This document shows positions 49,238 to 60,256 of a stretch of DNA of 63,088 bases, one piece after another. The position numbers were made by a program, and so were the translations under genes. Within the stretch, counting starts at the first letter, position 1. Each line of letters begins with the position of its first letter. The stretch is from Gnetum montanum. Its lineage: Eukaryota > Streptophyta > Gnetopsida > Gnetales > Gnetaceae. The DNA lies in NCBI GenBank assembly GCA_015680685.1, contig MNCI01030229.1, positions 294,294 through 357,381 on the forward strand. Reading direction: 5' to 3'. The notes under the pieces are model-generated. The model worked only from the letters and a program-made list of their open reading frames with translations, was not told the DNA's origin and searched no databases.

Positions 49238-49812
49238 TGTCATGTCCCCATTCCCAAATGGTGTTGCTACTTAACAAAGATGATGTCTCTTCACAACAAG
49301 TGATTATTGTTATTATAACAAGACCTGAAAAGGGTAGTTATAATTAAGACCCAAAATGGTCCATTGTAATAATGAATATGTCACTTGAGGTAACCTTTGG
49401 AGGTTTGACTAAGGCATTTATACCTAGGCTTAGAGGTCGTGCCAAGCATGGGTGGCAGAGCTGGTATAGGCAAGTCACAAGAGCCAAGTAAAGCAAGATA
49501 GGAAGTGGATTGGCCATCCCCTCTGGCTAGGTAATTAGCCTAACCATGATGGTAATGTTGGATTGCCTATAAGGGATAGATGCCAAAGGAATAAAACCTC
49601 AAGGAACACTCTCATAGCATGATCTGGATACACTATTCCAAATTAATAAAACATTCTTTTCTTTCTCTTTTTACACTTTCCCTATTATTTCCTTTATGCA
49701 TAATGTTGAATGTTCCATATATTTGACATTTGGTATAACGTCTTCTTATGCATAATGTCTAATATAACATATATTTGACATTTTTCATGACATCCAAGAA
49801 TGGGATGTCATA
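49238..49812 (+). repeat. C1 3' LTR (575 bp)
   Basis: Direct repeat of 44698-45275, roughly 88-90% identical by eye, most differences transitions. Its terminal CA is decayed to TA. Confidence 0.92.
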
Positions 49813-49817
49813 CTAAG

Positions 49818-50242
49818 TGTAAAAGTAAGATTAGTAAAGATTAATTGAAGTTGCCTTGATCTACGATTGATTATAGCATCAATTGTTGCTAACCAAGATC
49901 TTTCTAGAATAATAGGGAAACAATCTAGATTCTTAAATTTCAATATAACAAAATCTATTAGATATTTTCCCTTATCTACTTCTACTATTAGATCTTTAAC
50001 TATTCCTATAGGTTAACAGTTGATCCATCAACCAAGGAAATTAACATATTTACTTCTCTAATATTTGCTAGGTCTAGTACCTTAGCCATTGCATGTGGCA
50101 TAATGTTAATGCTAACACCTAAATTTAATAGGGCATTTTTTATACTTTTGTCATTGATTTTTATAGGAATAGTTGGAACTCTTAGGTCTTGATACATTAG
50201 AATCTCATAACTTTGTAAAAGCTTAGATAAATTATTAACCAA
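49818..50242 (-). pseudogene. A1 aspartic protease (split by C1)
   Basis: Open at 50242-50006 with IPIKINDKSIKNALLNLGVS and INIMPHAMAKVLDL. The Athila protease block is normally ALxDLGASINLMP, so the catalytic Asp is Asn here (one G-to-A change). The frame goes on through FVILKFKNLDCFPIILERSW and LATIDAIINRRSRQ to the C1 insertion at 49817, and resumes at 44692 with SIFDKAKEDRIN. It cleaves Gag-Pol. Confidence 0.82.
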
Positions 50243-50649
50243 ATATACTTGTCTAGGAATCTTTTCCTTTCTTCTTTTTATACATAACTCCCTTAAATGT
50301 TTTGCATATAGTGGAGTATCCTTTATAGCCTACTCAAGTGGAATATGCAAATACAATTTTCTAAGCATTTTCTCAATGTGTGGCTTAATGGAAAAATCTT
50401 ACTACAATCTTTTAGGAAATGATGGTGAAATTATTTTCCTACTTGCTAGTGATGATGAAGGTATTGAACATTGTTGTATTAACTTCTCCTACACCTATTC
50501 CCCACTTGCTTGTTCATCCAAAATAGGTATTTCATTTGACCAATCTTCTATTTGTACCTCCTTTACTTGGTCTTTAAAAATAACCTTCTTATTAGGTTTT
50601 GATCTATAGTTATTCCACTTCTTGTAGTGATGAAATTTAGTTGGTCATT

Positions 50650-51700
50650 GCCTTTTCTTTGAATTGTGTGGTTGGGTTTAGGTTGGGAAGGTAAGTCACT
50701 TTTGTTTAGGTCCTAGAATCATCTTCTAGTTTTAGCTACAAACTACCTATGTTCTTCAATAAAGGCTATTAAAATTTAGGTTTAGTGATTCAGTTTCTCA
50801 TTAATCAGATCTCTAAATGGTTTGTAATTTGGTAGAAGGGTCTTGGTTAAAATAAAAAAATAGTTTAGTTTTAATTTTTTTAAAAATATTTTACTAATTA
50901 TTGAACCTCTTCATTATAATATACCAAAGCTGGATAAGTTGTGGTGTCATATTGCTTATTGCCACATGACTTACAGTCTTCCTCTTGAGTAAAATGAGAT
51001 TTCTTCTTAATTAATTTGATTAAATCATTAACTTTCTTATTTAATTTCTCTATCTGATAACTTACACCTTACATGAAATCAGGTTTTGGTCAACTTTTTC
51101 TTTGATCTACTAAGAAATCAATAATTCTCCAACCTTCTTCTGGCCTGACATTTAAAATGTTTCCTCTTCTTCTTTTTATGTAAAACTCATTAGTTGTTTC
51201 ATAAGGTTATATAACTTATCATTATAGAGGAAGCATTAGATAAATGCTACCTTAAATTTTTCCCATGAGCCTATCTAAGTTCTCAAGGTTTGGAGCCAAA
51301 TTTAGCTTTATCCTTTAATGTGGATTTAAAAGCTATCATTTTTCTCATATCTTCATCTTGGGGTGCTAACATGGCTATCATGATTTCAGAGTCTCTAATA
51401 AGAGTTATTGGATCTTTATCATTAGTTCCCCTAAATATGGATTGTAAATGGGAGTTTTTAACTTCAACATTTTTTCCTAGGGGAAATACTAATGATCCTT
51501 GAGGGATAGTAGGTATTCTTTGATTCAACAAATGTTCTAAGTTTGAACCTTGGTATCCTTGACCTAAAGGAAAATTAGAGCCCATACTACCAAAAGAAAA
51601 GAAAGAGTAATTGAGCTTTGAGAGCTTATGAGGGGTATATGATATGAAGGAGAAGCAACTATAAATAAAGAAGTACATATGGCCAGAAATAGGATTGAAC
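50650..51700 (-). pseudogene. A1 gag (decayed)
   Basis: Open near the N-terminus at 51678-51283 (NLEHLLNQRIPTIPQGSLVF, ITLIRDSEIMIAMLAPQDED). The following helical region YNLMKQLMSFT and a CKSCGNKQYDTTTYPAL remnant near 50940 are consistent with Athila-type gag. Upstream to the primer site (51700-52743) lies an untranslated leader with a T-rich tract at 52195 and no recognised coding. Confidence 0.65.
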
Positions 51701-52743
51701 TAGATATAGAAAAAGAGGTGGCTACTGAGGTAAGAGGATTTTAAAAATTTAAGACACTGATTAGTTGAGTAGTACGTCCTAGAGTAGCCATATGGCTTAA
51801 TATTTAAGGTTAGGATTTTTTTCTTGGGAAATGGCAATTCTTATATTTAAAGTATCTCGAAGTGGATTAGATGATACTAAAAATAAAAATTGAGTTACCA
51901 TTTTGCTTGGTTCAAAAATTTATATTTGAATTTTAAATTCAGTTTCCTCATTATTTGGTTTTTTTTATGATGGATGATTGTAAAATTTATCCTAAAGCCT
52001 AAACTCATTGAGTTAAACTTACATGTTGGCTAGCTAAAATTTCATCATTTCTCCTAGTACTATTTTGAATGAATTCTTGCAATTTCCTAGCTAATTCAGT
52101 TAAGTAAAATTCTAATTCCTCTTTGTTACTAATTAATACTCTTTTATTTACAAGAGTTACTAGAGTTTCAAAATTTTTCAGGATACTAGTGAAAGCTTTT
52201 TTTTTCTTTGCCTTTCTAATTCTTCCACTTTAAGAATAAGCCTTTCTTGTTTGGATTCTTCTAGAATATGTTCTAATTTAGTTGCTATAGTGCATTTATA
52301 ATAACTTTTAGTATTCCAAAGGTTTTATTTGAGTTGGATTTTAAGATTGTTAATTAAATGTCATTAAAATTAACAAGTGCATCCTTCCCTAATACATTCA
52401 TGAGCAATCAATCCTAGAAACTTACAAATAGTTTTCATCACGCCTATAATTATGACTTGAAAGGAAATTTTCTTATAGCTTTCTTAGTCTTAGGGACTAA
52501 AGGGACTAATTCTTGCAACTTCTCCTATACTTTTTCCTCAATTTTAATTTTCTTATTTTTCTTTTTACATAAAAAATAATTAAAAGAAACCATTGCTAAA
52601 AATAAAAAATAGAAAAATAAAGGAAAAAATGTGTACCTCTTTGTTTGTGAAGATTAACTACCAATCCAAAAGGAAAAAGAAAATTAACTAAAAATAATAA
52701 TAAAAGCATAACAAACCCTTGATGGAGATTAACTTTGTTGGCC

Positions 52744-52763
52744 TCCCTAGCAATAATGTCAAA
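52744..52763 (-). other. A1 primer-binding site, tRNA-Asp type
   Basis: Plus-strand TCCCTAGCAATAATGTCAAA, one base from the LTR start. Compared with the complement of the tRNA-Asp site, all changes are transitions. Confidence 0.82.
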
Positions 52764-52764
52764 T

Positions 52765-53767
52765 TGACAAGCTAGCCAAAATTCAATGTTAGATTACCTT
52801 CATTGCAATAATGTCACCTTTTCTATTACCAACCCATGAGTCATATTCATGAGGAATAGTTGAAAGTTAAAGAAATCATTAAGACAAACAAATGATTAAA
52901 TTTAATCCCAAGTAAATCCTACACTTATGACTATCATCCATAATTTAAATCACAAACTCTCACCCTAACTTCTAACTTCAATTCAAGAATGAAATTTAAT
53001 TATTAAATCAGTTTGAAGCCATTAAATAAGAAATATAAATTTCAAAGAGCACAAGGGAGATATCAACCAATCTGTGACTCTTCCTCACTTCGTTTTACAA
53101 TGTAGCAACCTCAATAGCCCACTAATGAACTCTAATGATTAATAGTTTCCATAAGGTTTAACTAGCTCCTTTGACACCTCTTGGGAAATGGGGTACTTTA
53201 AATTAACTAAGATTATCCTAGGATATGAATTGTTACCCTTCCTTTGAGTAAGCAAGTCCATTTTATACTTGAAGGGATGGCAAATTAATTTAGGAAAAAT
53301 AGTTTTATAGTCATATCGATTGACACTACAAGAATCTAGGCTTATTAAGCTATAGAGTGGTTGCAATATGCTTCTACTTTCTATTTTATTATTTCCCACC
53401 ATGGACACGATCGAAATTGATGTCTCTACTTTTTTGAAGACTCAAAATCACCATGGATCTGATAATATTGATTCTTATTTTACTTGAGATAGGTATTAAT
53501 AAGATTGGGGTTGATTTCTACTAATTCTTGCAATAAATATGGATATTTCTTTCATCAAATTCTATCAAAAGTTTTGTAAGAATTGATATCTTATCGATTC
53601 TTGAGGTAATTTCTATCTCTTATGAAAAAATAACTTTTGAAAATATGATTAATACTTATCATGTACCATCGTGGAAATCAATGTGCTTTGATAAGCTCAC
53701 ATAGTAAAAAGAATAAAAAATTTAAACCAACTCAATTAAAAATAAAAGACAATTAGGGGGTTCATCA
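52765..53767 (-). repeat. A1 5' LTR (1003 bp)
   Basis: Minus strand starts TGATGAACCCCC and ends GCTTGTCA. TATAAAA is at 53267-53261, preceded by CCCTTCAAG as in the other LTR. It aligns with 36177-37206. Confidence 0.92.
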
Positions 53768-53772
53768 ATGCT

Positions 53773-55060
53773 CACTTATAGAAGCACTACTTGACCATTC
53801 AAGATTTATACAGGGAGAACAAAATACTTTAGATTATTTAGATGAAATTAATCCAAGCTCTAATTTTAAGCCATTACCACTACACTTTTCCTATAGATAG
53901 ATAACTATAGGGGAGATAATAAGAATAAAAAAATTTTCTTCATTTGTCGTTTCTTACAACCAAAAGAATTTTCAATGTTATAAAGTTAAGTTTTCTTCTA
54001 GTAGGGCATACATATGAGGATATTGATAGAACTTTTGAAAAAAAAATATTTAATTTCTCTATCAAAGCTTATGGACATATATCCTCTTATAGATAAAGAT
54101 AGTGGAAGCAACTACATCCCATATTACATTGATATGGTGTATGACTTTAAAAATTCCTTGAAGAATACATATAAAGCCAAATAAAGAATCTTTCTCAAAC
54201 ACAACATATTCATTATATCAAATTCTAGCTAGAGAAGGATGCTCCTATAATGAAATGGAAAGGAATATCAGGGAAAAAAATTGGTATGAATCATTCAAGA
54301 TATGGAAAAATGTTAATGGGCATCCAACTATTCCTAGAGGTGAACCAAGAATTTTAGACACTACATTTGATTAGACAGAGTACATAGAAATGATTAGAGA
54401 ATGCATTAGATCCAACGTTAATGTATGAGATGAGGTGATGAAAGGGCTTTACAAAAATGATAAGTAAGAGTGGATCGAAAAAATAAATTACTAGAAAATT
54501 ATTTTAGAAAATGTAAATGCTTTTCAAAACATAGTATTATGTGGGGATGATATCATAGAGCCTTTCTGGCCAAGAACTATTTAGGAGGATATTATGAGTG
54601 TAGGATTAGATATTAAAGAAACTCAAGGGGAGAAATAGAAAGTTGCATATGTTGGATTATAGAATAAGAAACCAAAGAGATTATTTGATCCATTTTCTAA
54701 TATCACAAATGGGATGATGCTTTTGGTTATGCCAAGAGATGGAAATGAAGAAGACATTATCTAAGTGGACAAAGCAAGAATCATTAAATCAAGGAATGAC
54801 ATTATAAAAGATATAGTAGTGGAGTGGTTCACACTAAAATCAAGAGTAAAGGATAAATAGATGGATTGTGAATGGATATATAATCTAAAGGACAACGAGG
54901 TTAGAAGAGTGAAACCTAGTTCAGTAGTTTATACATGGATAAGCAAAACATGAGATGAGAGAAAGGTAAAACTGTGAATAAGAAAGTAAAGGTGACAATT
55001 AAAGACATGTTTCAGCATAGCGCAAATGCTAATGCATGGGCTATGGATAAATTTAAATAA
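53773..55060 (+). pseudogene. Unknown coding region, 3' half
   Basis: The reading frame that ends at 36171 continues here without shift (…TRC, then SLIEALLDHSRFIQGEQNTL). One or two small frame changes follow around 54010-54070. From about 54215 one frame runs to a terminal stop at 55058-55060 (…WAMDKFK), crossing about ten TAG/TAA/TGA codons. Legible pieces: GHPTIPRGEPRILDTTF, NIVLCGDDIIEPFWPRT, MLLVMPRDGNEED, IVVEWFTLKSRVKDK and NDEVRRVKPSSVVYTWISKT-like residues. It is mixed-charge, with no membrane spans. Total for both halves about 2.9 kb. No family recognised. Confidence 0.62.
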
Positions 55061-55559
55061 TAATATTATATTATAATATGACAGTCACTCATGTTTCTAA
55101 AAATGATATGCATATACAACAAGATCTCCTTGTACTTATTTTAAACTGAAATGAATATTTTTCTAAAAGGATTGTATTAAATCTATTGCAATTTGTACTA
55201 ATATGTACTTCAAAATATATAACTGCTTACTTTAATTTGTTATGATATGAATAAAATTTTAATATGAATGAATATTCTACAATGCTAGATATTTATGATT
55301 ATCAATTTAAGCAATGTAGTAATTTTAGCATATAATATAATATTTGCAAAGATTACTACTCATTGATCAAAAAATTAATAATTTTAATAATTCAAAAAAT
55401 AATGGTACATTCCAAATATAACTACAACCTTCCTATAGGAAAAGAATAAAAGCAATGCATTAAAACATAGATAAGAGAGGAAAAGGGTTATAGCAAACCT
55501 AGTGATGATTGATTTTTTTAAAAAAATAGAATGTTTTTGAAATATGCTTGGTTAACAAG
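55061..55559. other. AT-rich spacer
   Basis: Follows the stop of the unknown coding region; nothing recognised. Its first 200 bases would be the 3' UTR of that region. The far end is the downstream flank of T2 integrase. Confidence 0.4.
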
Positions 55560-56760
55560 ATCTAGATACTAATTCTCACCTAAGTCTCCTAGATATTAAG
55601 TTACATTACCAAGATGTTTTATGATAATGAAGGAACCTTGTCAATTGAAAGAGAACTTGGAACTTTTAGCATTTGGGAAATGTTGTAGGATAAGTTCACA
55701 TTCCTTGATTTCTCTTAGTCAAACATGCTTATCATGGTGATGCTGCATAGTTTTTTTATGATTCTAAACATTAATCATTGCTTACTAGTGATTCTCCTCT
55801 AGAGTATCTAGCTTAACACAACATATTTTTTTCGTTTTGTTCATCTATCATCTATTTTTTTAAGCCTACTTAGAGATAAGGCATGCCTAATTCCACCAAA
55901 AACATTACTTTAGAGCTATAAATCAATATCAATAGGAATGGAGTTTGGTTAGTTGCATTATGAAAATTCATTTGGTAGACCTAAAGAAAGTGGTATAAAT
56001 GAGTATGCCAATTTTCTTGGAATTGATCAACCATGTTCTTGATTAAATGAACTAGGGATTTGTTGGTTGACTCAAATTGATCACTAGATTGAGGATAGTA
56101 TGGGATGAGAATAACTAGATGATTTGGTATCGGTCATAGAACTTGACAACTTCATTACCCTTAAAGTGGTCCATTGTCAATGATAATGTGGAAAGGAATA
56201 TCAAAATGGATGATGATATGATCTAGGATGAAATAATAGATGTACCTAAATGTGATTAATTTTAAAGAAATGGTTTTGACCTACTTCGTAAACTACTTTG
56301 TAGTTGTTAAATTAAACCAATGACTAGTAGAAGTTAAAGTATTGATTGAACCTATGAGATCTAGCCCCCATTTTTGAAAGGGCCATATACTTTGTTGAAG
56401 TCCTAAACACTTGAGATATCGCATAGATAAGTGAAGCATGACATTGACATATATCAAAAATTTTAATTCCTACATATATGTCTCTAAACATTTTATACCA
56501 CTAGTAACCTATAGAGATAATGTTGGCTACTAGAAATTAAGATCCTAAGTAACTAGCACATATGCTAGAATGTACCTATTCCAAGACTGTTTGTGCTTCA
56601 TCATAACTTAGGTAACAATAAGAGAACATTGTATGCAAAGATGCAACATAGGATACTAGGATCAATGATACAAAAATTCTCGAAGAATGTATAGAGAGCA
56701 TCCTTTTAAGATAAAGATAGGTGTTCAAGAGTCTCTCTAGTTTAAAGGTATTGTATTATG
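55560..56760 (-). pseudogene. T2 integrase (decayed, Tat-like)
   Basis: DDE core with all three catalytic contexts legible on the minus strand: SIWPFQKWGLDLIGSI at about 56395-56350, HIIIDNGPL near 56190-56165, and PYYPQSSDQFESTNKSLVH with Glu at 56073-56071. The preceding zinc region (56700-56450) is degraded. The C-terminal part reaches about 55560. The wording WPF..WG.D..GP is typical of the Tat branch. Confidence 0.82.
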
Positions 56761-56939
56761 TTTTAATATTGCTCATCTTCTTATAAGTTGATTAATATAA
56801 TACATGGTGTGTCTATGAAAGTGATTGATCTTACATAGAGTGAGATAGATTATCTTTAAGAAAAATAGAATATGTAAGAGGAGAAAAAATAGCTAAAGCA
56901 TATGCAAGCATGTTTTCAAAGTGATGTATATATGTTAGA

Positions 56940-57200
56940 ATACATTTATTATATTCAGTAATAATCTTCTTGGATAACTCAAGACAAGGCTAAAGATTCT
57001 TCGCTTTGCAAGAATAGTTGTTGTTAACATGGCAAATTACTAGTTGGGAATCACCTTGAACAAAAAGCCTTTTAATTCCTAATTAAACATCTAGAAGCAA
57101 TTCTTAACTAAGTCCTTTGTATTTGGCTACATCATTTGTACAAGAAAACATAAATTTATAGGTTTGGTAAATAGGATACTTACCTTTGTAATTGAGGACA
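56940..57200 (-). pseudogene. T2 additional RNase H domain
   Basis: GDSQLVICHVNNNYSCKAKN and ELSKKIITEYNKC at about 57060-56940, preceded by FMFSCTNDVAKYKGL near 57150. This is the plant-type second RNase H between RT-RNase H and integrase that marks Tat elements (Ogre/Retand group). Confidence 0.75.
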
Positions 57201-57239
57201 TAAGCCATACTAGAAAGTTGGCAAGAGAATGCTTAATTG

Positions 57240-58225
57240 CATCAAAACTCTAACACTTCAAGTCCTAGCTAGAAATGATATATTTTTGAGAATATTGGAT
57301 AAAGGATAAAATTGGTTGATGAGGTTGCATATGAAATGGTAAATTAATTAGAGATGAACTTGCAAAATATGCATGTCTTTCAGGCACTTTGATGGAGGAA
57401 GGCCTAAGATCATTTTAAGATTGTTAGGATTGACCAAAATTCCATTATCCAAAATAAGGAATCATAGCACCTTGCTTGTTTCTACACTAAAAATAAAATT
57501 TTTGTGGTCAAGATCAATGGGATGACTAGATTCTATGTTAGATTTGATGATTATGTCATCCACATAACTATTGACTATTTTGAACATCCTATCACTAAAG
57601 ATGAATATCATTGCTTACTAATATGTGGATCTAACATTATTAAGTCTAATATATATTTTTGTGTAGAAAAATGTTCCTCATGAGATCATGAAAGTTATGA
57701 AACACTAGTACTCAAGGTTAACTTGTATTTAGTTATATAACTTTAGAAACCATCCATGAAGGATAATAAGCCATGCCTAGCTATTATATCTATAAGTTGG
57801 TCAATATTGGATAATAAGAAGTCATAGTTAATCATAACCTTATTGAGATCATGAAAATCTATGCAAATCCTTATGGCTCCATTTTTCTTAGAAACAAGTA
57901 CCATGTTGGATGCCCAATTTGAACAGTGTACATGATGTATGAAGCCTATGTTATAAAGTTTGGTGATCTCTTCCTTAATGGCTAAGACTAAGTCAAGTTT
58001 AATCTTTCTAGCTTTTTGTTTGACAAGTTTGGAACCTTTCTTAAGAATGATATTATGTTGGACTAAGGGTGGCTTCAAGCCTAGCATATTTTCATATTCC
58101 CAAGAAAATATGATTAGAGTTCTTTTGTAGCATAGCCAAGATGGAGGTTTTAAGGCTTTCAGACAAGTTTGCCGCAAGTTGTAGGATTTTTTAAATGCTA
58201 TTATGTTTGGTGATAGATAACTCAA
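57240..58225 (-). pseudogene. T2 reverse transcriptase (decayed, Tat-like)
   Basis: 58225-57743 is open for 160 codons: IFSWEYENMLGLKPPLVQHN, ARKIKLDLVLAIKEEITKLY, GFIHHVHCSNWASNMVLVSK, KKNGAIRICIDFHDLNK and GLLSFMDGF. It continues with the catalytic YVDDIIIKSN (YVDD at 57566-57555, intact) and the FLILDNGILVNPNNLKMI region near 57430. The longest open coding stretch in the window. Upstream to about 58300 the frame is lost; no gag or LTR of T2 could be set. Confidence 0.87.
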
Positions 58226-58299
58226 TAAGGGAATCTTTAATCAAAACTAGCTCTCAATCTATAAAGGTAAGGTTAGATTAAGAAATAAGGTCTTCCTTT

Positions 58300-58574
58300 G
58301 CTATGTCTAAGAATGATATTAATGTTTCTAGGAGATCAAGTGGGGATAAGTCTATCAAATTTATATGGCTATGGGACCCATCCAAGACATGTGGTTTGCA
58401 CAACTAGATAATGATGGTGGAGTTCATGGCCTGTAATAGATCAAGATTTTATGGAGAGATAATAAGCATTTGTAGCTTTAGTGATGCTAAAAATAAAAAT
58501 TTAGTTTGATTTGAAAAATAAAAATTATAAAAAGTATTATTTTGGCAATATTTAAGGATAATTCGGGAGTTAAA
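58300..58574. other. Spacer upstream of T2 RT
   Basis: The protease of T2 would be expected here; only short unsupported frames are seen. Confidence 0.3.
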
Positions 58575-58698
58575 GGTAAGATGGAGTAAATGAAAAATAT
58601 TTTGGATTGATTTAATTTTGAATTTTCTTTGTTAACGGTAAGATGGAGCAAATGAAAAAGATTTTGGATTGATTTAATTTTGAATTTTCTTTGTTTTA
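58575..58698. repeat. 62-bp tandem duplication
   Basis: Two copies starting GGTAAGATGGAG at 58575 and 58637, nearly identical (about three differences), so a recent duplication compared with its surroundings. Confidence 0.9.
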
Positions 58699-58711
58699 GT
58701 AACTAGATTAG

Positions 58712-58797
58712 GTGACAAGGATAAATGATGTGGTGACATAGGTTAGTAACATAGTGACATGGGCTAATAACATGGTAACATGGGCTAGTAACTCGAT
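58712..58797. repeat. 21-bp tandem array (4 copies)
   Basis: The anchor GTGACA(T) is at 58712, 58733, 58754 and 58775, exact 21-bp steps; unit GTGACATGGGCTAGTAACATG. Confidence 0.85.
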
Positions 58798-59029
58798 GAT
58801 GTAGTATCAACATCATCCAACATTTCATCACCTATGATATGCAATATAAATATTTTAGTGTGTAGAAATTATAGAATAATTTTATGTTAAAATTAATAAT
58901 TTTTAGCAACAACTGGATCATAAGTTATAGTATTATCACATAAGTCATGGTGATAATAGAAACAAAGAAGTATTTTTTTTATTTTATTTTTTTTTGAGGC
59001 TCTCACAACCTTTTCACAAATTCCACTAC

Positions 59030-59375
59030 TTCACCATGGGTCATGGTAAATTTACTTTTGTTAAAATTCACCAAGAGTAAATCACAAGTCCTGATCAGTA
59101 AACCATGAGTCATGGTGGATTTGCCTTAGTTAGAATTTCAATCATGAGGTGACCACAAGTCATAGTTGCTTTTTCTGTACAACCACAAGGTGACCAAAAT
59201 TCATGGTTAACAACCACGAGTGGACCACGAGTCATGATGAGGTTGTGGTATTTTATGATAAGTAAACCATAGATCATGGTCTAAGTAGAAGAGATGTCTA
59301 TGATATCATGAGTCATGGTAAGCTCATGGTATGAAATATATAATACCATGACTAGACCATGAATCATGATGAAAA
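59030..59375. repeat. Array of ACCATGAGTCATGGT palindromes
   Basis: At least eight full or decayed copies centred at about 59040, 59109, 59160, 59200, 59231, 59273, 59312 and 59364. The copy at 59102-59116 is a perfect 15-bp palindrome around one central base and contains TGAGTCA, the GCN4/AP-1-type bZIP core. Spacing is 31-69 bp, not regular. Possibly the enhancer part of an LTR whose ends I cannot set. Confidence 0.7.
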
Positions 59376-59984
59376 CGAATTTTGATGATAACTTGGGATT
59401 TACATGATGAAATTTGATGATAAGCATATTTAAGTTTATCTCAAAGTAAAAGTGACAGATTATCTTCAAACTTGATGGTAACCTTTGAACCTCTAAATTG
59501 GTTGGCCTCACTAAAGTAAACTTGCAAAAATAAGATTCATGGTACATGATTTGCTAAACTCTTATGAAGATGGTAGCTATTGATGAAGTATTAAAGGTTT
59601 TGGAGGATGTGGAATGATATATGATAGATTTGTTGAAATAGATATATTGTGAAGAATTTTAAATGAAAGAAAAAAAGCATAAGACTAGTAATGGAATGAG
59701 GGATGAGAATTTGATGAGAAATTCATGTTACTATCTTATTATGTTATAAATCAATCTTTACATCATGATATGGCCCTTGAATTTATCTAAAACTTATTGG
59801 ACCATGCTAGGGATCATTGAAGAGATAAGCACCACTACAAAAAAGTAAGAAATAACTTAAAAATTTCATGGATTGGGACCAAAACATAATGCATCCATCC
59901 ATCAATCCAAAATAATACTAAAATAAAGATGTTTTCTTTAATTTTTGTCTTCTTCTAAGTGTTGTTCATGTCCTCCTTGAATAT
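59376..59984. other. AT-rich, no feature
   Basis: No coding supported; an 88-codon minus-strand frame at 59281-59547 overlaps the palindrome array and has no recognisable motif. The copia remnant's 3' flank is at its right end. Confidence 0.3.
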
Positions 59985-59989
59985 TATGT

Positions 59990-60215
59990 CTTCATGCATG
60001 TGACACTAATGTCAATAGTCCTTCCTTCAATCTTCAAAACTTCAATGAGCTTATTGAGGTGTTTGGTCCTATATGAAAGAAAAGATTTCATTAGCATTTG
60101 TGCAAGCTAATCATTTGTGTCAACATGAATGGGTTTTACATTTCCTTTCTTTACTTCTTGCTTTATGAAATAGTATTTTATGTCTATGTGTTTTGACTTC
60201 TTGTTTTATAGATAA
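59990..60215 (-). pseudogene. Ty1/copia RNase H C-terminus (remnant)
   Basis: On the minus strand KSKHIDIKYYFIKQEVKKGN followed by VKPIHVDTND, a stop at the expected Gln, then LAQMLMKSF and RTKHLNKLIEVLKIEG. This is the end of copia RNase H (family pattern SKHIDIKYHFIR...VNTNDQLADIFTK). The catalytic first part is not found upstream. It is followed downstream (minus) by CAAGGAGGA, a possible polypurine tract. Confidence 0.82.
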
Positions 60216-60256
60216 AATGTAATAAGGAGACATCATTTTTTTAAAATCATACTTAT

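Larger units (their letters stand above)
44698..49812 (+). mobile_element. C1: non-autonomous LTR retrotransposon carrying a captured CCR4-like nuclease
   Basis: LTRs 44698-45275 and 49238-49812 (578 and 575 bp, TGTCATGTCC...GATGTCACA). Perfect target duplication CTAAG at 44693-44697 and 49813-49817, inside the A1 protease. tRNA-Met primer site at 45278, polypurine tract AAGGGGGG directly before the 3' LTR. Total 5115 bp. I find no gag, protease, RT, RNase H or integrase motif between the LTRs. Instead the 3' half codes, on the plus strand, for a CCR4-type deadenylase domain. All replication functions must have come from another element. Confidence 0.93.
36177..53767 (-). mobile_element. A1: Athila-like Ty3/gypsy retrotransposon
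   Basis: LTRs 36177-37206 and 52765-53767 are direct repeats, flanked by a perfect target duplication ATGCT (36172-36176 and 53768-53772). Minus-strand order: LTR, tRNA-Asp primer site, gag, protease, RT, RNase H, integrase, spacer, extra coding region, LTR. It is interrupted in the protease by C1 (44698-49812). Without C1 it is about 12.5 kb, near the usual Athila size. The RNase H tail (LLQEFDLEI, NVVVDNLSRLE) and the integrase opening are of Athila/Tat type. Confidence 0.92.

Noticed and set aside
49062-49277. Minus-strand 71-codon open frame
   Set aside because: It overlaps the CCR4-like end, polypurine tract and LTR start on the other strand; no support.
59281-59547. Minus-strand 88-codon open frame
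   Set aside because: It overlaps the palindrome array and AT-rich DNA; composition only, no recognisable domain.
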